Shown piece after piece: positions 44,315 to 56,353 of a stretch of 64,000 nt of DNA. The DNA is taken from the NCBI RefSeq assembly GCF_001583415.1, contig NZ_CP014475.1, positions 2,976,001 to 3,040,000 on the forward strand, written 5' to 3'. The translations under genes and the position numbers were made by a program. The notes under the pieces were generated by a model that ran no database searches, had not been told where the DNA came from, and saw only the letters and a program-made list of their open reading frames with translations. The DNA comes from Mycolicibacterium phlei. GTDB taxonomy: Bacteria; Actinomycetota; Actinomycetes; Mycobacteriales; Mycobacteriaceae. Positions within the stretch are counted from its first letter, which is position 1. The number at the start of each line of letters is the position of its first letter.

Positions 44315-45262
44315 CTACACCCGGCTCGTCAGGTACCCGCCCGGCAGGAAGAACTCGCGGCCGTCGTGCTCGGTTCCGTCGGCGGTGCGCACCCTGGTGA
44401 TGACGAGCCCGCGGTTGCCTCCGCGGCGGGCGTCGGGCCCGCTCACCACCACACCGCCGCCCTCCTGCACCACCACCCGGCCGGGGGTGCCGCCGTAGCG
44501 CGCCTCCGACACCCGGGCCGCCAGCACCTCGATGCGCTCGCCGCGGTAGTGGGTGTAGGCCCGCGGATACGGCTCCGACAGCGCCCGCACGAACCGTTCC
44601 AGGTCCTCGGCCGGCCAGGTCCAGTCGATGAGGCTGTCGCGCTCGGATCGCTTGTGGAAGTAGGTGCGTTCGGCCTTGTTCTGCGGGCGCCACACCGCGG
44701 TGCCGGTCTCCAGCGCGGTCAGCGCCTCCCGCAGCGCTCCGGGGATCAGCTCCATCCCGCGCAGCACCAACTCGGTGCCGGTCGCGTCGGGTCCGATCGG
44801 CAGCGCGTGCTGGACCAGGATGTCGCCGGTGTCCAGGCCCTCGTCCATCCGGTGAATGGTCAGGCCGAACTCCGACTCACCGCTGATCAGCGCCCACAGC
44901 ACCGGGGAGAAGCCGGTGAACTTCGGCAGCAGCGAATCGTGCAGGTTCAGCGTGCCGTGCGGCGGCAGGTTGTACAGCTCCGGCGGCATCCAGGTGTACC
45001 AGCTGTTGACGACGATGACGTCGGGCTCGGCGTGTTTGACCAGATCGATGGTGTCGTGGTCGATGCGTTCGGTGAGATGGACCGGGATGGCGCGCTCGCG
45101 CGCGAAGTCCTCGACCGAGTCCGCCCAGATCGCCTTGTAGGACTGCCCGCTGCGCGGATGGGTCACCGCCAGCGGGACGTCATGTCCCAGATCGAGTAGC
45201 GCCTGCAGGGTTCTCACACCCCAGGTCTGGAATCCGAAGAAGACGACGCGCAATTTCACCAC
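44315..45262 (-). CDS. FxbA-like formyltransferase
   Basis: A 315-residue formyltransferase of the Fmt fold, distinct from the housekeeping fmt. The catalytic Asn/His are in LNLHDSLLPKFTGFSPVLW and the Asp is in HRMDEGLDTGDILVQ. The sequence, including the end FFLPGGYLTSRV, closely resembles what I recall of FxbA, which formylates ornithine in exochelin siderophore synthesis in M. smegmatis. A DtxR/IdeR-like box 36 bases before the start supports an iron link. GTG 45262 is used, and the next codon is also GTG. Sugar formylation (ArnA-type) is the main alternative. Confidence 0.85.
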   Translation of the reverse strand: MVKLRVVFFGFQTWGVRTLQALLDLGHDVPLAVTHPRSGQSYKAIWADSVEDFARERAIPVHLTERIDHDTIDLVKHAEPDVIVVNSWYTWMPPELYNLPPHGTLNLHDSLLPKFTGFSPVLWALISGESEFGLTIHRMDEGLDTGDILVQHALPIGPDATGTELVLRGMELIPGALREALTALETGTAVWRPQNKAERTYFHKRSERDSLIDWTWPAEDLERFVRALSEPYPRAYTHYRGERIEVLAARVSEARYGGTPGRVVVQEGGGVVVSGPDARRGGNRGLVITRVRTADGTEHDGREFFLPGGYLTSRV

Positions 45263-45297
45263 CCTTGATCACCGGCAACGACCGAGGGAAGGTTACG

Positions 45298-45316
45298 TTA
45301 GGCTTCGCTAACTTGG
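45298..45316. promoter_or_regulatory. candidate IdeR iron box before the formyltransferase
   Basis: TTAGGCTTCGCTAACTTGG matches 13 of 19 positions of the IdeR consensus TTAGGTTAGGCTAACCTAA. It overlaps a possible TAACGT -10 on the minus strand, 36 bases before the formyltransferase start. Nearby CGAAGCCTAA at 45334-45343 repeats the TTAGGCTTCG arm in inverted orientation, giving a second half-site. Iron-bound IdeR would repress from here. Confidence 0.45.
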
Positions 45317-45356
45317 AAGACCTTAATTTGCGCCGAAGCCTAATTCGGGGGCGGAG

Positions 45357-47533
<2,177 letters not shown>

Positions 47534-47534
<1 letters not shown>

Positions 47535-48742
47535 CAGCGTGAGGCCTGCACCGATTGCGCCGGTTCGCGGGCGGCCACCGCCCGCAGGTAGTTGTCGATG
47601 TTGGCCTTGGTCTCGGCCAGCGAGTCACCGCCGAACTTCTCCAGCGCCGCGCGGGCCAGCACCAGCGCGACCATCGTCTCGGCCACCACGCCGGCGGCGG
47701 GCACCGCGCACACGTCGGAGCGCTGGTGGATCGCGACGGCCTCCTCGCCGGTGGCCATGTCGACGGTGGCCAGCGCCCGCGGCACCGTGGAGATCGGCTT
47801 CATCGCGGCGCGCACCCGCAGCGGCTGGCCGTTGGTCATGCCGCCCTCCAGCCCGCCGGCCCGGTTCGTCGAGCGGACGACACCGTCGGGGCCGGGGTAC
47901 ATCTCGTCGTGGGCGGCGCTGCCGCGGCGGCGGGCGGTCTCGAAACCGTCGCCGATCTCGACACCCTTGATGGCCTGGATGCCCATCACCGCGGCGGCCA
48001 GCTGGCTGTCGAGGCGGTTGTCGCCGCTGATGAAGGAGCCGAGCCCGACCGGCAGCCCGTTGGCCACCACCTCGATCACGCCGCCGAGGGTGTCGCCGTC
48101 CTTCTTGGCGGCCTCGATCTCGGCGATCATCGACTCCTCGGCGGCCTTGTCGAACGCGCGCACCGGGCTGGCGTCGATGGCGGCCAGATCCGCGGCCTGC
48201 GGCGGCGGGCCGACGTACGGCTCGGAGGCGCCGATGGAGATGACGTGCGAGATCACCTCGACGCCGAGCGCCTCCTTGAGGAAGTTGCGGGCGACGGTGC
48301 CGGCGGCGACGCGGGCCGCGGTCTCGCGGGCGCTGGCGCGCTCCAGCACCGGGCGGGCGTCGTCGAAGCCGTACTTGAGCATGCCCGCGTAGTCGGCGTG
48401 GCCGGGCCGGGGCCGGGTCAGCGGCGCGTTGCGGGCGCTTTCGGCCAGCTCAGCGGGGTCGACGGGGTCCGGCGCCATCACCGTCTCCCACTTGGGCCAC
48501 TCGGTGTTGCCGATCTCGATCGCGATCGGCCCGCCCAGTGTGACGCCGTGGCGCACCCCGGCCAGCACCGTGACCAGGTCCTGTTCGAACTTCATCCGGG
48601 CGCCGCGGCCGTACCCCAGACGACGGCGGGCCAACTGTGCCGCGATGTCGTCGGAGGTTACGTGGACTCCCGCGACCATGCCTTCGACCACGGCCACCAG
48701 GGCGCGGCCGTGTGATTCACCAGCAGTGGTCCATCGCAACAC
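47534..48742 (-). CDS. aroC: chorismate synthase
   Basis: Last shikimate step, the reduced-flavin-dependent conversion of EPSP to chorismate. The 402-residue protein shows [51 protein letters not shown] and [26 protein letters not shown], the signatures of the family. GTG 48742 (MLRWTTAG) matches the usual N-terminus; ATG 48751 would add three residues. It is first in the aroC-aroK-aroB-aroQ operon. Confidence 0.97.
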
Positions 48743-48779
48743 GTGTCCCATCTTCCCATGTCGGGATCGCAGGCCCGAA

Positions 48780-49376
48780 TCAGCCGATCACCAGGCCGTC
48801 CAGGACGCGACGCAGCTCACTGACCGCCTGCCGGTGTGCGCTGTCCGGGTCGTCGGCGCGGGCGACGGTCATCGCGGCCTCGCACAGCGCCCCGAACAGG
48901 AAGTGGGCCAGCGGCGCGGCGGGTCGCCGGGCGATCCGGCCGGCGTCGACGGCGCGGGTGATCGCCTGCTCCATCAACTCCAGCAGCGGCTGCTCGAGGC
49001 GGCGCACCTCCTCCCAGCCCAGCGCGGTGAACCCGTCGCGCAGCACGATGCGCTGCACACCCGGGTCGAGGCATTCGCCGAGGAAGGCGCGGCAGGCGCT
49101 GCCGAACGCCTCCCAGGGGTCCTTCTTGCGCCGGTAGGCCTCGAGCAGCGGGCCCGTCATGCGCTGCACCTCCTGGGTGAGGACGGCCTCGAACAGCCGG
49201 CGCTTGCCGTCGAAGTGGTGGTAGACCGCGCCCTTGGTCATCCCGGCGGCGGCGGCGACGGCGTCCAGTGAGGTCGCCTCGTAGCCGTGCTCGACGAACA
49301 GCGCGCGGGCGGCGGCGAGCAGCGCGGTCGTCGTCGCCTCGGTGCGCTCGGCCTGGGTGCGGCGGGGTGCGGGCAT
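48780..49376 (-). CDS. TetR family regulator
   Basis: A 198-residue repressor: helix-turn-helix at about 12-58 ([47 protein letters not shown] shortened here to its key parts GYEATS and GAVYHHF), then a ligand-binding helical domain. ATG 49376 falls inside a 17-bp palindrome that recurs, nearly identical, at the start of the SnoaL/DUF3237-Ddn operon, so this protein very likely controls itself and that operon. The ligand is unknown. A longer upstream frame would run through the operator and is rejected. Confidence 0.92.
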   Translation of the reverse strand: MPAPRRTQAERTEATTTALLAAARALFVEHGYEATSLDAVAAAAGMTKGAVYHHFDGKRRLFEAVLTQEVQRMTGPLLEAYRRKKDPWEAFGSACRAFLGECLDPGVQRIVLRDGFTALGWEEVRRLEQPLLELMEQAITRAVDAGRIARRPAAPLAHFLFGALCEAAMTVARADDPDSAHRQAVSELRRVLDGLVIG

Positions 49377-49389
49377 ACCTTGAGTATGC
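49373..49389. promoter_or_regulatory. TetR operator over its own start codon
   Basis: GCATACCTTGAGTATGC, arms GCATAC/GTATGC around five bases. On the minus strand a CATACT hexamer sits six bases before the A of the start ATG, the position of a -10 box for a leaderless transcript. The operator therefore covers the promoter -10 and the start codon together. Confidence 0.65.
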
Positions 49390-49446
49390 AAGTACGACGG
49401 ACCGGCTGCGCGGGTTCCATGACGTCCGAGGTAATCGACTTCGCGA

Positions 49447-50250
49447 TCACCTGTCCGGTGCCGGAGTGGTTGGCGCGGGTTCCAGCGCAACAAGCGGGAA
49501 CCGCCGTTCGGTGAAACGGGTGTAATGCTCGGCCTGCGGGTACATCTCGACGAAGGCACGCCAGGCGCGGTCACGTTCGTCGCCGGTCAGCTCCCGCGGC
49601 CGCACCGTCCAACGGGCGGCACCGACCTGCACGGCACCCGATCCGGCGTCGCGCAGGTTCAGCCACCACGCCGGGGTGCGCGACGATCCGGCGTTGGCGG
49701 CCATCACCACCAGCGCGTTACCCCACCGCAGGTAGAGCACCGGGGTGATACGCCGCTCACCGCTGCGGCGCCCGACCGTCTCGAGCACCAGAACCGGTGC
49801 CTGCGCAAACCACCGGCCGCCGACCCGGCCGCGGCTGATGCGGGCGTAGCGCTCGTCGGAGGTGGCCAGCCGCGGGGTGGTCCGCACGTACGTCTCGCCG
49901 AACGGCAGTGCCTGCCCGGCGGCCAGCCGCTGCAGCCCGTCGGCGGGAACCTTGATGATGCCGGCGCTCTCGAAGTGGATGAGCACGTCGTCGTGGGACC
50001 GCAGGGTGACGCGGACGTCGACGCGGCCGACGCCGTCGGCGCCGACGAGCAGCCAGTCACCGCCGCCGGGCAGCACCTCGCCGGTCAGCGCCGGGCCGGT
50101 GATGGTGCCGCCGTTGACGACGAAGGTCAGCCGCGTACCGAGGGGCGTCGAGATCGGTTGCGCCGGCTGGAGATCGACCTGCATGTCGAAGAGGTGGGCG
50201 ACGGGCAGGGCGTCGACGAGCGGAAGCTGGTCGACCACACCGGCGGTCAT
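49447..50250 (-). CDS. DUF3237 - F420 nitroreductase (Ddn) fusion
   Basis: A 267-residue two-domain protein. Residues 15-115 look like DUF3237 (HLFDMQVDLQPAQPISTPLG, RLTFVVNGGTITGP, ADGVGRVDVRVTLRS). Residues 140-255 look like the deazaflavin (F420)-dependent Ddn family (PVLVLETVGRRSGERRITPVL, VVMAANAGSSRTPAWWLNLRD, WRAFVEMYPQAEHY). The two families are usually separate genes. ATG 50250 overlaps the SnoaL stop (ATGA), so both are made together under the TetR operator. Reduction of an aromatic or quinone-like ligand of the TetR protein is a reasonable guess. Confidence 0.85.
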   Translation of the reverse strand: MTAGVVDQLPLVDALPVAHLFDMQVDLQPAQPISTPLGTRLTFVVNGGTITGPALTGEVLPGGGDWLLVGADGVGRVDVRVTLRSHDDVLIHFESAGIIKVPADGLQRLAAGQALPFGETYVRTTPRLATSDERYARISRGRVGGRWFAQAPVLVLETVGRRSGERRITPVLYLRWGNALVVMAANAGSSRTPAWWLNLRDAGSGAVQVGAARWTVRPRELTGDERDRAWRAFVEMYPQAEHYTRFTERRFPLVALEPAPTTPAPDR

Positions 50251-50633
50251 GATCCCGCCCCGTCGAGCGCGGCGGCGAGCTGGGCGGCGTCGATGAACGA
50301 GTCCTTGCGCCTGACCAGCCCCTCCGGGCTGACGGTCACCAGATCCAGGCAGTCGAACCGGATGTCGCCGGAGATCAGTGCCCAGTCCAGTACCCAGTGG
50401 TCGTCGCCGTAGAGCACCCGGTAGACCTCGAACGAGAAGTCCGGGAACTGGGCGAACAGCGTGGCGAAGGCATCGCGGGCGGCGGCGCGGCCGAACACCG
50501 GACCTGCGCCGTTGTGGATCCAGAACTGCGTGTCCGTGGCGTGCAGGTTCGCGATCGCATCGGGATCGCGCGCGGCCCAGGCGGCGAGGTACCGCTCGGA
50601 CAGGGCGGACAGGGTCGACGGAGTGATTTGCAT
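50247..50633 (-). CDS. SnoaL-like / NTF2-fold protein
   Basis: A 128-residue NTF2-fold protein (SLSERYLAAWAARDPDAIANLH-type start, DTQFWIHNGAGPVFGRAAARDAFATLF, DDHWVLDWALISGD). Members are polyketide cyclases, isomerases or small ligand binders. ATG 50633 lies within the TetR-type palindrome, and no leader is visible, so the mRNA may be leaderless. It is first in a two-gene unit with the DUF3237-Ddn fusion. The activity is not predictable from sequence. Confidence 0.85.
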   Translation of the reverse strand: MQITPSTLSALSERYLAAWAARDPDAIANLHATDTQFWIHNGAGPVFGRAAARDAFATLFAQFPDFSFEVYRVLYGDDHWVLDWALISGDIRFDCLDLVTVSPEGLVRRKDSFIDAAQLAAALDGAGS

Positions 50634-50667
50634 ACTCCGAGTATGCGCTTACCTACTCACGGTATGC
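50630..50667. promoter_or_regulatory. TetR operator (plus degenerate copy) over SnoaL start
   Basis: GCATACTCCGAGTATGC at 50630-50646 has 8-bp arms. On the minus strand it is identical to the tetR operator at 14 of 17 positions. A degenerate copy, ACCTACTCACGGTATGC, follows at 50651-50667 and matches 12 of 17. As at tetR, CATACT lies six bases before the start codon and the start codon is inside the palindrome. Confidence 0.65.
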
Positions 50668-51074
50668 AATAGGTAAACCGCGGCGGCGCCGATGCACATC
50701 GAGACACCGTGTGGCACAACGGAGTCCGATCGCCGAACAAGCAACGCGACCGCCCACACCGCGGACAGCAGCGCCGTCCCCAAAGCGGCCACCAGCCACG
50801 CGTCGGCACCGAACGCACCCGTCAGCGCACCGATCCCGGGCGCGAGTTTGACGTCACCCGCCCCCAGCGATGCGGGCGCCACCAGATGCACGACGAGATA
50901 GACCGCGAACAGCGCGCCCGCACCGGCCAGCGCCGCCGGACCCCTGCCGTGCAGCGCCGCGACCGCCGGGATCACCGCCGCGCCCGGCAGCGTCAGCCAG
51001 TTCGGCAGTCGGCGCTCGCGCAGGTCGAAGACGCTCAGCGCGAGCAGCCAGACCAGCACCGCGGCCACCCCCAC
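50649..51074 (-). CDS. A24 family prepilin-type peptidase
   Basis: A 141-residue membrane aspartyl protease of family A24, with the two catalytic Asp residues at 17 (SVFDLRERRLPNWL) and 74 (SLGAGDVKLAPG) and about five membrane helices. It lacks the N-terminal methyltransferase half of PilD. Enzymes of this short type process type IV pilin or Flp/Tad prepilins. No pilus gene lies near it in this window. GTG 51074 follows aroE by nine bases, in the unit alaS-ruvX-mltG-aroE. A TetR-like degenerate operator overlaps its stop. Confidence 0.9.
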   Translation of the reverse strand: MGVAAVLVWLLALSVFDLRERRLPNWLTLPGAAVIPAVAALHGRGPAALAGAGALFAVYLVVHLVAPASLGAGDVKLAPGIGALTGAFGADAWLVAALGTALLSAVWAVALLVRRSDSVVPHGVSMCIGAAAVYLLHTVSR

Positions 51075-51083
51075 AGTCGAAGG

Positions 51084-51887
51084 CTAAGCGCCCTCCAGCG
51101 CCGCCCGCATCGCCTCTTTGGGCGCGGGCATCCCGGTGAACTGTTCGACCTGGGAGAACGCCTGATTGAGCAGCATCTGCAGACCGCTGATCACCCGGCC
51201 GCCCCTGGCGGTCACCGCCTCGGCCAGCGGGGTCGGCCACGGGTCGTAGATCGCGTCGAGCAGCAGCGGCACCACCGCGAGCACGTCGGCGTGCCCGGCG
51301 GCCGCCGCGGCCGGGATGGTGCTGACCATGACGTCGGCGTCGGCCAGCGTCGCCGCGACCCCGGTGCCCTCGATATCGCACCAGCGCCCCTCGGCGCCCA
51401 CGTGCCCGGCCAGCTCCACCAGCGGCGCGGCCTTCTCACGGTTGCGGGCCAGCACCGTGATGCGCCGGACCCCGAGCTCGGCCAGCCCGACCACCGCCGC
51501 GGGCGCCGTCCCGCCCGACCCGACCACGACCCCGTGCCCGGTGGGCACCTCCCCCAGCGCGCCGGAGACCCCGTCGATGTCGGTGTTGTCGGCCCGCCAA
51601 CCGGTCTCGGTGCGGACCAGCGTGTTCGCCGAGCCGACCAGTTCGGCCCGCGTGGTGCGCTCATCGGCGACGCGCAACGCCGCGAACTTGCCGGGCATCG
51701 TCACCGACAGCCCGACCCATTCCGGGCCCAGCCCGCCGACCAGCCCGGGCAACTGCTCGGCGGTGCACTCGATGCGGTCATAGGTCCAGTCGGTCAGGCC
51801 GAGCGCCCGGTACGCCGCCAGGTGCAGTTGCGGCGACCGGGAATGGGCGATCGGCGACCCGAGGACCGCCGCCTTGCGTCCGCTCAC
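51084..51887 (-). CDS. aroE: shikimate dehydrogenase
   Basis: Reduces 3-dehydroshikimate with NADPH. The 267-residue protein has the substrate-binding Ser16/Ser18 (IAHSRSPQLH), the catalytic Lys67 in LSVTMPGKFAAL and the dinucleotide loop VVGSGGTAPAAVVGL with NTDIDG earlier. GTG 51887 overlaps the mltG stop (GTGA). Longer frames inside mltG are rejected. It is separated from aroQBKC by the TetR cluster and the peptidase. Confidence 0.95.
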   Translation of the reverse strand: MSGRKAAVLGSPIAHSRSPQLHLAAYRALGLTDWTYDRIECTAEQLPGLVGGLGPEWVGLSVTMPGKFAALRVADERTTRAELVGSANTLVRTETGWRADNTDIDGVSGALGEVPTGHGVVVGSGGTAPAAVVGLAELGVRRITVLARNREKAAPLVELAGHVGAEGRWCDIEGTGVAATLADADVMVSTIPAAAAAGHADVLAVVPLLLDAIYDPWPTPLAEAVTARGGRVISGLQMLLNQAFSQVEQFTGMPAPKEAMRAALEGA

Positions 51888-53128
51888 CGCGCCGAGTCGA
51901 GAACGCCGTTGCGGCGCGCGATCTCGATGTTCTCCAGGTGCTGGTCGTACTCCCGGGTGAACAGTGTGGTGCCCTCCATGTCCACGGTGACGAAGTACAG
52001 CCAGTCGCCGTCGGCGGGCCGCTCGGCGGCCTGCAGGGCCGGCTGTCCCGGCGAGCAGATCGGCGTCGCGGGCAGCCCGGGCCGCACATAGGTGTTCCAC
52101 GGATTGTGCTGCGCCCGGTCGTTGTCGGTGGTGGCCACCTCGACACGGTCGAGCGGATAGTTCACCGTCGAGTCGAACTCCAGCGTGCGGTCCTCGGCCA
52201 ACCGGTTGTAGATCACTCGGGCGACCTTGTCGAAGTCCTCCGGGTTCGACTCACGCTGCACCAGCGACCCCACAGTCAGGATCTGGTACGGCGACATGTT
52301 CATCGCGGCGGCCATCTTCAGCAGCCCGCCCTGGGCGTACCGTTCGGCGCTGGCCGAGATCAGCGTCGACAGGATCTCCTGCGGATCCGCCGACGGGTCG
52401 ATGTTCCAGGTGCCCGCCGCGATCAGGCCCTCCAGCCGGCGGTGGTCGTCGCCCATCATGGTGGCCGGTGCGACCGCCCACTCCGGCACCTTCAGCGTGT
52501 CGAGGCTGGCCGTCGCGGCGGCCTCCCGCAGCGCGTCGGCCGACACGCAGGTGCGCTCGCCGTCGAGGTCGACGCACGACGCCTCGGCGATCAGCGACAG
52601 GATGCCCTGTGTCACCGCGTCGGTCTTGACATCGCGTACGTCGTCGAGCTGGCGGCCCTCCGGGATGGTCAGCTTGCCGACCCGGTTCTGCGGATCGGCC
52701 AGCCGCTGCACGGCGTTGGCCGCCGAGATCTCGGTGCGCAACTTGTAGAAGCCCGGCTGGATCGCCGCGATCGCCTCGTTGCCCTGTGCGGCGTCGACGA
52801 ACGCGGCGGCGTTCGCCACCACGTTGTGGTCCTGCAGCGTCTGCCCGATCGCGGTGGTGGTGTCACCGTCGTGCACCTGGATGACCACGTCGTTGACGCC
52901 GTCGCCGGTGAAGTCGGTGGTACCGCCGAAGAAGGAGTGCCACAGCCGCGATCCGAGGAACACCGCACCGACCACGACCACGATCAGCACGCCGATCGCG
53001 ACCCCGCCGGCGATCCGGCGCTTGCGGCGGTTGCGCGCCGCGCGGATCCGGTCGGCGCGGGTCATCCGGCGCCGCGGCGGTCCGACCGCCACGGGCTCGG
53101 CTCGATCCTGGCCCCAATGGTCAGTCAT
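51884..53128 (-). CDS. mltG: endolytic murein transglycosylase MltG
   Basis: Cleaves nascent glycan strands in the cell wall and so sets their length. The 414-residue protein has a basic cytoplasmic tail ([15 protein letters not shown]), one membrane helix (about 40-62), a LysM-like subdomain ([18 protein letters not shown]) and the YceG catalytic domain. The catalytic Glu is in [17 protein letters not shown], and the family end is [23 protein letters not shown] 53128 is chosen because GGAGAGG lies seven bases before it; ATG 53143 is the alternative. It overlaps ruvX by eight bases. Confidence 0.95.
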   Translation of the reverse strand: MTDHWGQDRAEPVAVGPPRRRMTRADRIRAARNRRKRRIAGGVAIGVLIVVVVGAVFLGSRLWHSFFGGTTDFTGDGVNDVVIQVHDGDTTTAIGQTLQDHNVVANAAAFVDAAQGNEAIAAIQPGFYKLRTEISAANAVQRLADPQNRVGKLTIPEGRQLDDVRDVKTDAVTQGILSLIAEASCVDLDGERTCVSADALREAAATASLDTLKVPEWAVAPATMMGDDHRRLEGLIAAGTWNIDPSADPQEILSTLISASAERYAQGGLLKMAAAMNMSPYQILTVGSLVQRESNPEDFDKVARVIYNRLAEDRTLEFDSTVNYPLDRVEVATTDNDRAQHNPWNTYVRPGLPATPICSPGQPALQAAERPADGDWLYFVTVDMEGTTLFTREYDQHLENIEIARRNGVLDSAR

Positions 53129-53654
53129 CGCCAACCTCTCCATGCGCGGTGCTCGCGATCACCGCACGCCGTTGGTCCAACCAGTTCTGCAGGATGCCCA
53201 CCGCGGCGGCCTGGTCGATGACCGAGCGCTGCCCCTTGGCCCGGACACCGGCCTCCCGTAGGGACCGCTGGGCCATCACGGTGGTGAGTCGTTCGTCGGC
53301 CAGCCGCACCGGCGTCGGGCTGATGCGGGCGGCCAGCGCGTCGGCCAGCGCGACGGCGTCCTTGGCGGACGTGCCGGCGCGGTCGGCCAGGGTGCGCGGC
53401 AGCCCGACCACCACCTCGACGGCGTCGAGTTCGCGGACCAGCGCGACGAGCCGGCCGATGTGGCGGTCGGAGTTCTTGCGGCGATCCCGCTGGACCGTCT
53501 CCACCGGCGTAGCCAGGATCCCGTCGGGATCGCTGACGGCCACCCCGATGCGCACGGTGCCGACGTCGATCCCGATCCGACGGCCCCGACCCGGATCAGG
53601 CGGGTCCAGCGAACTGCCCGGCCGGTCCGGCAGACGGTCGTCGGTGGAGGCCAC
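53121..53654 (-). CDS. ruvX: YqgF/RuvX family RNase H-fold nuclease
   Basis: A 177-residue predicted Holliday-junction resolvase or 16S rRNA 5'-end processing nuclease (YqgF). The RNase H-like fold shows [18 protein letters not shown] (first Asp), [16 protein letters not shown] and [14 protein letters not shown], with the final acidic residue in [18 protein letters not shown] 53654 follows alaS by five bases. The alaS-ruvX-mltG-aroE order is conserved in many actinobacteria. Confidence 0.95.
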   Translation of the reverse strand: MASTDDRLPDRPGSSLDPPDPGRGRRIGIDVGTVRIGVAVSDPDGILATPVETVQRDRRKNSDRHIGRLVALVRELDAVEVVVGLPRTLADRAGTSAKDAVALADALAARISPTPVRLADERLTTVMAQRSLREAGVRAKGQRSVIDQAAAVGILQNWLDQRRAVIASTAHGEVGDD

Positions 53655-53659
53655 GCGGT

Positions 53660-56353
53660 TCAGCTCCGGTCGATCTCGGCACGCAGCGCGGCCAGCGCCG
53701 CGTCGATTCCCACCGCCCCCTTACCTGAACCCTGTGCCAGGTCGGCCTTACCGCCGCCACGACCGTTGACCGCCGCGCCCAACACCTTCACCAGGTCGTT
53801 GGCCCGCAACCCGAGGTCCTGGGCGGCGGGGTTGACCGCCACCACGAACGGCACCGTGTCGTTGTCCCCCTCGGCGATCAGCGCAACGACAGCCGGGTCG
53901 CTGCCGAGTTTGCCGCGAATGTCACCGACCAATGCGCGCAAATCGTTCGCCGTCATCCCGCTGGCCATCCGTTGCGCCACCAGACGGACTTTACCCACAA
54001 GTTCCGCCCCGGCGGCGGCATTGGCGGCCGCGGCGCGTGCGTTTGCCAGCCGCAGCTTCTCGAGCTCCTTCTCGGCGGCGCGCAGCCGCTCGACGAGGTT
54101 CTCCACCCGGGCGGGCACCTCGTCGGACGGCACCTTCAGCGTCGAGGCCAGCCCGGCCATCAGCGCGCGCTCCTTGGCGAGGTGGCGGAACGAGTCCAGG
54201 CCCACGTAGGCCTCCACGCGGCGCACACCCGAGCCGACCGACGACTCGCCGAGGATCGTCACCGGGCCGATCTGGGCGGAGCGCTCGACGTGGGTGCCGC
54301 CGCACAGCTCCAGCGAGAACGGGCCGCCGATCTCGACGACACGCACCTTTTCGGGGTACTTCTCGCCGAACATCGCCATCGCGCCCATGGCCTTGGCCTT
54401 CTCGAGGTCCTCGATGAAGGTGTGCACCTCGAAGTCGGCCTGCACCGCCTCGTTGGTGACCTCCTCGATCTGGGTGCGCTGCTCATCGGTGAGCGGGCCC
54501 TGCCAGTTGAAGTCGAACCGCAGGTAGCCCGGCCGGTTCAGCGAGCCGGCCTGAACCGCGTTGGGGCCCAGCACCTCCCGCAGCGCCGCGTGCACCATGT
54601 GGGTGCCTGAGTGGCCCTGGGTGGCACCGCGGCGCCACTTGGGGTCGACGGCGGCGACGACGGTGTCACCCTCGACGAACTCGCCTGACTCGACGGTGAC
54701 GCGGTGCGACCACAGCGTCTTGGCGATCTTCTGCACGTCGGTGACCGCAGCCCTGGCCGCACCGGAGTTGCCGGCGCCGCTGATCGTGCCCTCGTCGGCG
54801 ATCTGACCGCCGGACTCGGCGTAGAACGGGGTGCGGTCCAGGATCAGCTCGATGCGGTCGTGGCGGGCGGCGTCCTCGTGCGAGATCACCGGCACCCGCG
54901 AACCGTCGACGAAGATGCCCAGCACCCGCGCCTCCGAGGTGAGCTCGTCGAAGCCGGTGAACTCGGTCGGGCCGGCGTCCACCAGGTCGCGGTACGCCGA
55001 CAGGTCCGCGTGTGCCTGCTTGCGGGCGGCCGCGTCGGCCTTGGCACGGGCACGCTGCTCGGCCATCAGGCTGCGGAACCCCTCCTCGTCGACGGACAGG
55101 CCGTGCTCGGCCGCCATCTCCAGGGTCAGGTCGATCGGGAAGCCGTAGGTGTCGTGCAGGGTGAACGCGTCGCTGCCGGACAGCACGGTGGCGCCCTTGG
55201 CCTTGGTCGCGCTGGCGGCCTCGTCGAACAGCCGGGACCCGGCGGCCAGGGTGCGGTTGAACGCGGTCTCCTCGGCGACGGCGATGCGGTTGATCCGCTC
55301 GAAGTCGCTGACCAGTTCGGGGTACGACGGGCCCATCGCGTCGCGCACGGTGGCCATCAGGTCGCCCATGATCGGGTCGTCGACACCGAGCAGCTTGGCG
55401 GCGCGGATGATGCGGCGCAGCAGGCGGCGCAGCACGTAGCCGCGGCCCTCGTTACCGGGGCTGACGCCGTCGCCGATGATGATCGCCGCGGTGCGGCTGT
55501 GGTCGGCGATGATGCGGTAGCGCACGTCGTCGTCGTGGTTGCCCTGCGCGTAGCCGCGCGGCGCGACCGCGGCCACCCGGTCGATGACCGGGCGCAGCAG
55601 GTCGGTCTCGTAGACGTTGTCGACGCCTTGCAGCAGGCAGGCGATGCGCTCGACGCCCATACCGGTGTCGATGTTCTTGCGGGGCAGCGGCCCGAGGATC
55701 TCGAAGTCGGTCTTGCTGGTGCCCTCGCCCCGCTCGTTCTGCATGAAGACGAGGTTCCAGATCTCGATGTAGCGGTCCTCGTTGGCCTCCGGGCCGCCCT
55801 CGATGCCGTACTCCGGGCCGCGGTCGAAGTAGATCTCCGAGCACGGACCGCACGGCCCGGGGATGCCCATCGACCAGTAGTTGTCGGCCATGCCGCGGCG
55901 CTGGATCCGCTCCGGCGGCAGTCCGGCGATCTTCTGCCAGAGCTCGAAGGCCTCGTCGTCGTCGAGATAGACGGTGGCCCACAGCCGCTCCGGGTCGAAC
56001 CCGTAGCCGCCGTCGTCGACCGACTTGGTCAGCAGGTTCCAGGCCAGCTCGATGGCACCTTCCTTGAAGTAGTCGCCGAACGAGAAGTTGCCGGCCATCT
56101 GGAAGAAGGTGTTGTGCCGGGTGGTGACGCCCACCTCGTCGATATCGGGGGTGCGGATGCACTTCTGGATGCTGGTCGCCCGTTTCCACGGCGGCGTCTG
56201 CTGGCCGAGGAAGTAGGGCACGAACTGCACCATGCCCGCGTTGACGAACAGCAGATTCGGGTCGTCGAGGATGACCGAAGCGCTCGGCACCTCAGTATGC
56301 CCCGCTTTCACGAAGTGATCGAGGAAGCGCTTCCTGATCTCGTGTGTCTGCAC
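53660..56353 (-). CDS. alaS: alanyl-tRNA synthetase
   Basis: Charges tRNA-Ala. The 897-residue protein has the class II catalytic core ([39 protein letters not shown]), the tRNA recognition domain, the editing site with [13 protein letters not shown] and [13 protein letters not shown] (zinc Cys/His), and the C-Ala domain with the C-terminal [15 protein letters not shown] 56353 ([14 protein letters not shown]) is the canonical start. The 117 bases upstream to the YjbQ gene are the likely promoter region. It heads the unit continuing to aroE. Confidence 0.97.
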   Translation of the reverse strand: MQTHEIRKRFLDHFVKAGHTEVPSASVILDDPNLLFVNAGMVQFVPYFLGQQTPPWKRATSIQKCIRTPDIDEVGVTTRHNTFFQMAGNFSFGDYFKEGAIELAWNLLTKSVDDGGYGFDPERLWATVYLDDDEAFELWQKIAGLPPERIQRRGMADNYWSMGIPGPCGPCSEIYFDRGPEYGIEGGPEANEDRYIEIWNLVFMQNERGEGTSKTDFEILGPLPRKNIDTGMGVERIACLLQGVDNVYETDLLRPVIDRVAAVAPRGYAQGNHDDDVRYRIIADHSRTAAIIIGDGVSPGNEGRGYVLRRLLRRIIRAAKLLGVDDPIMGDLMATVRDAMGPSYPELVSDFERINRIAVAEETAFNRTLAAGSRLFDEAASATKAKGATVLSGSDAFTLHDTYGFPIDLTLEMAAEHGLSVDEEGFRSLMAEQRARAKADAAARKQAHADLSAYRDLVDAGPTEFTGFDELTSEARVLGIFVDGSRVPVISHEDAARHDRIELILDRTPFYAESGGQIADEGTISGAGNSGAARAAVTDVQKIAKTLWSHRVTVESGEFVEGDTVVAAVDPKWRRGATQGHSGTHMVHAALREVLGPNAVQAGSLNRPGYLRFDFNWQGPLTDEQRTQIEEVTNEAVQADFEVHTFIEDLEKAKAMGAMAMFGEKYPEKVRVVEIGGPFSLELCGGTHVERSAQIGPVTILGESSVGSGVRRVEAYVGLDSFRHLAKERALMAGLASTLKVPSDEVPARVENLVERLRAAEKELEKLRLANARAAAANAAAGAELVGKVRLVAQRMASGMTANDLRALVGDIRGKLGSDPAVVALIAEGDNDTVPFVVAVNPAAQDLGLRANDLVKVLGAAVNGRGGGKADLAQGSGKGAVGIDAALAALRAEIDRS

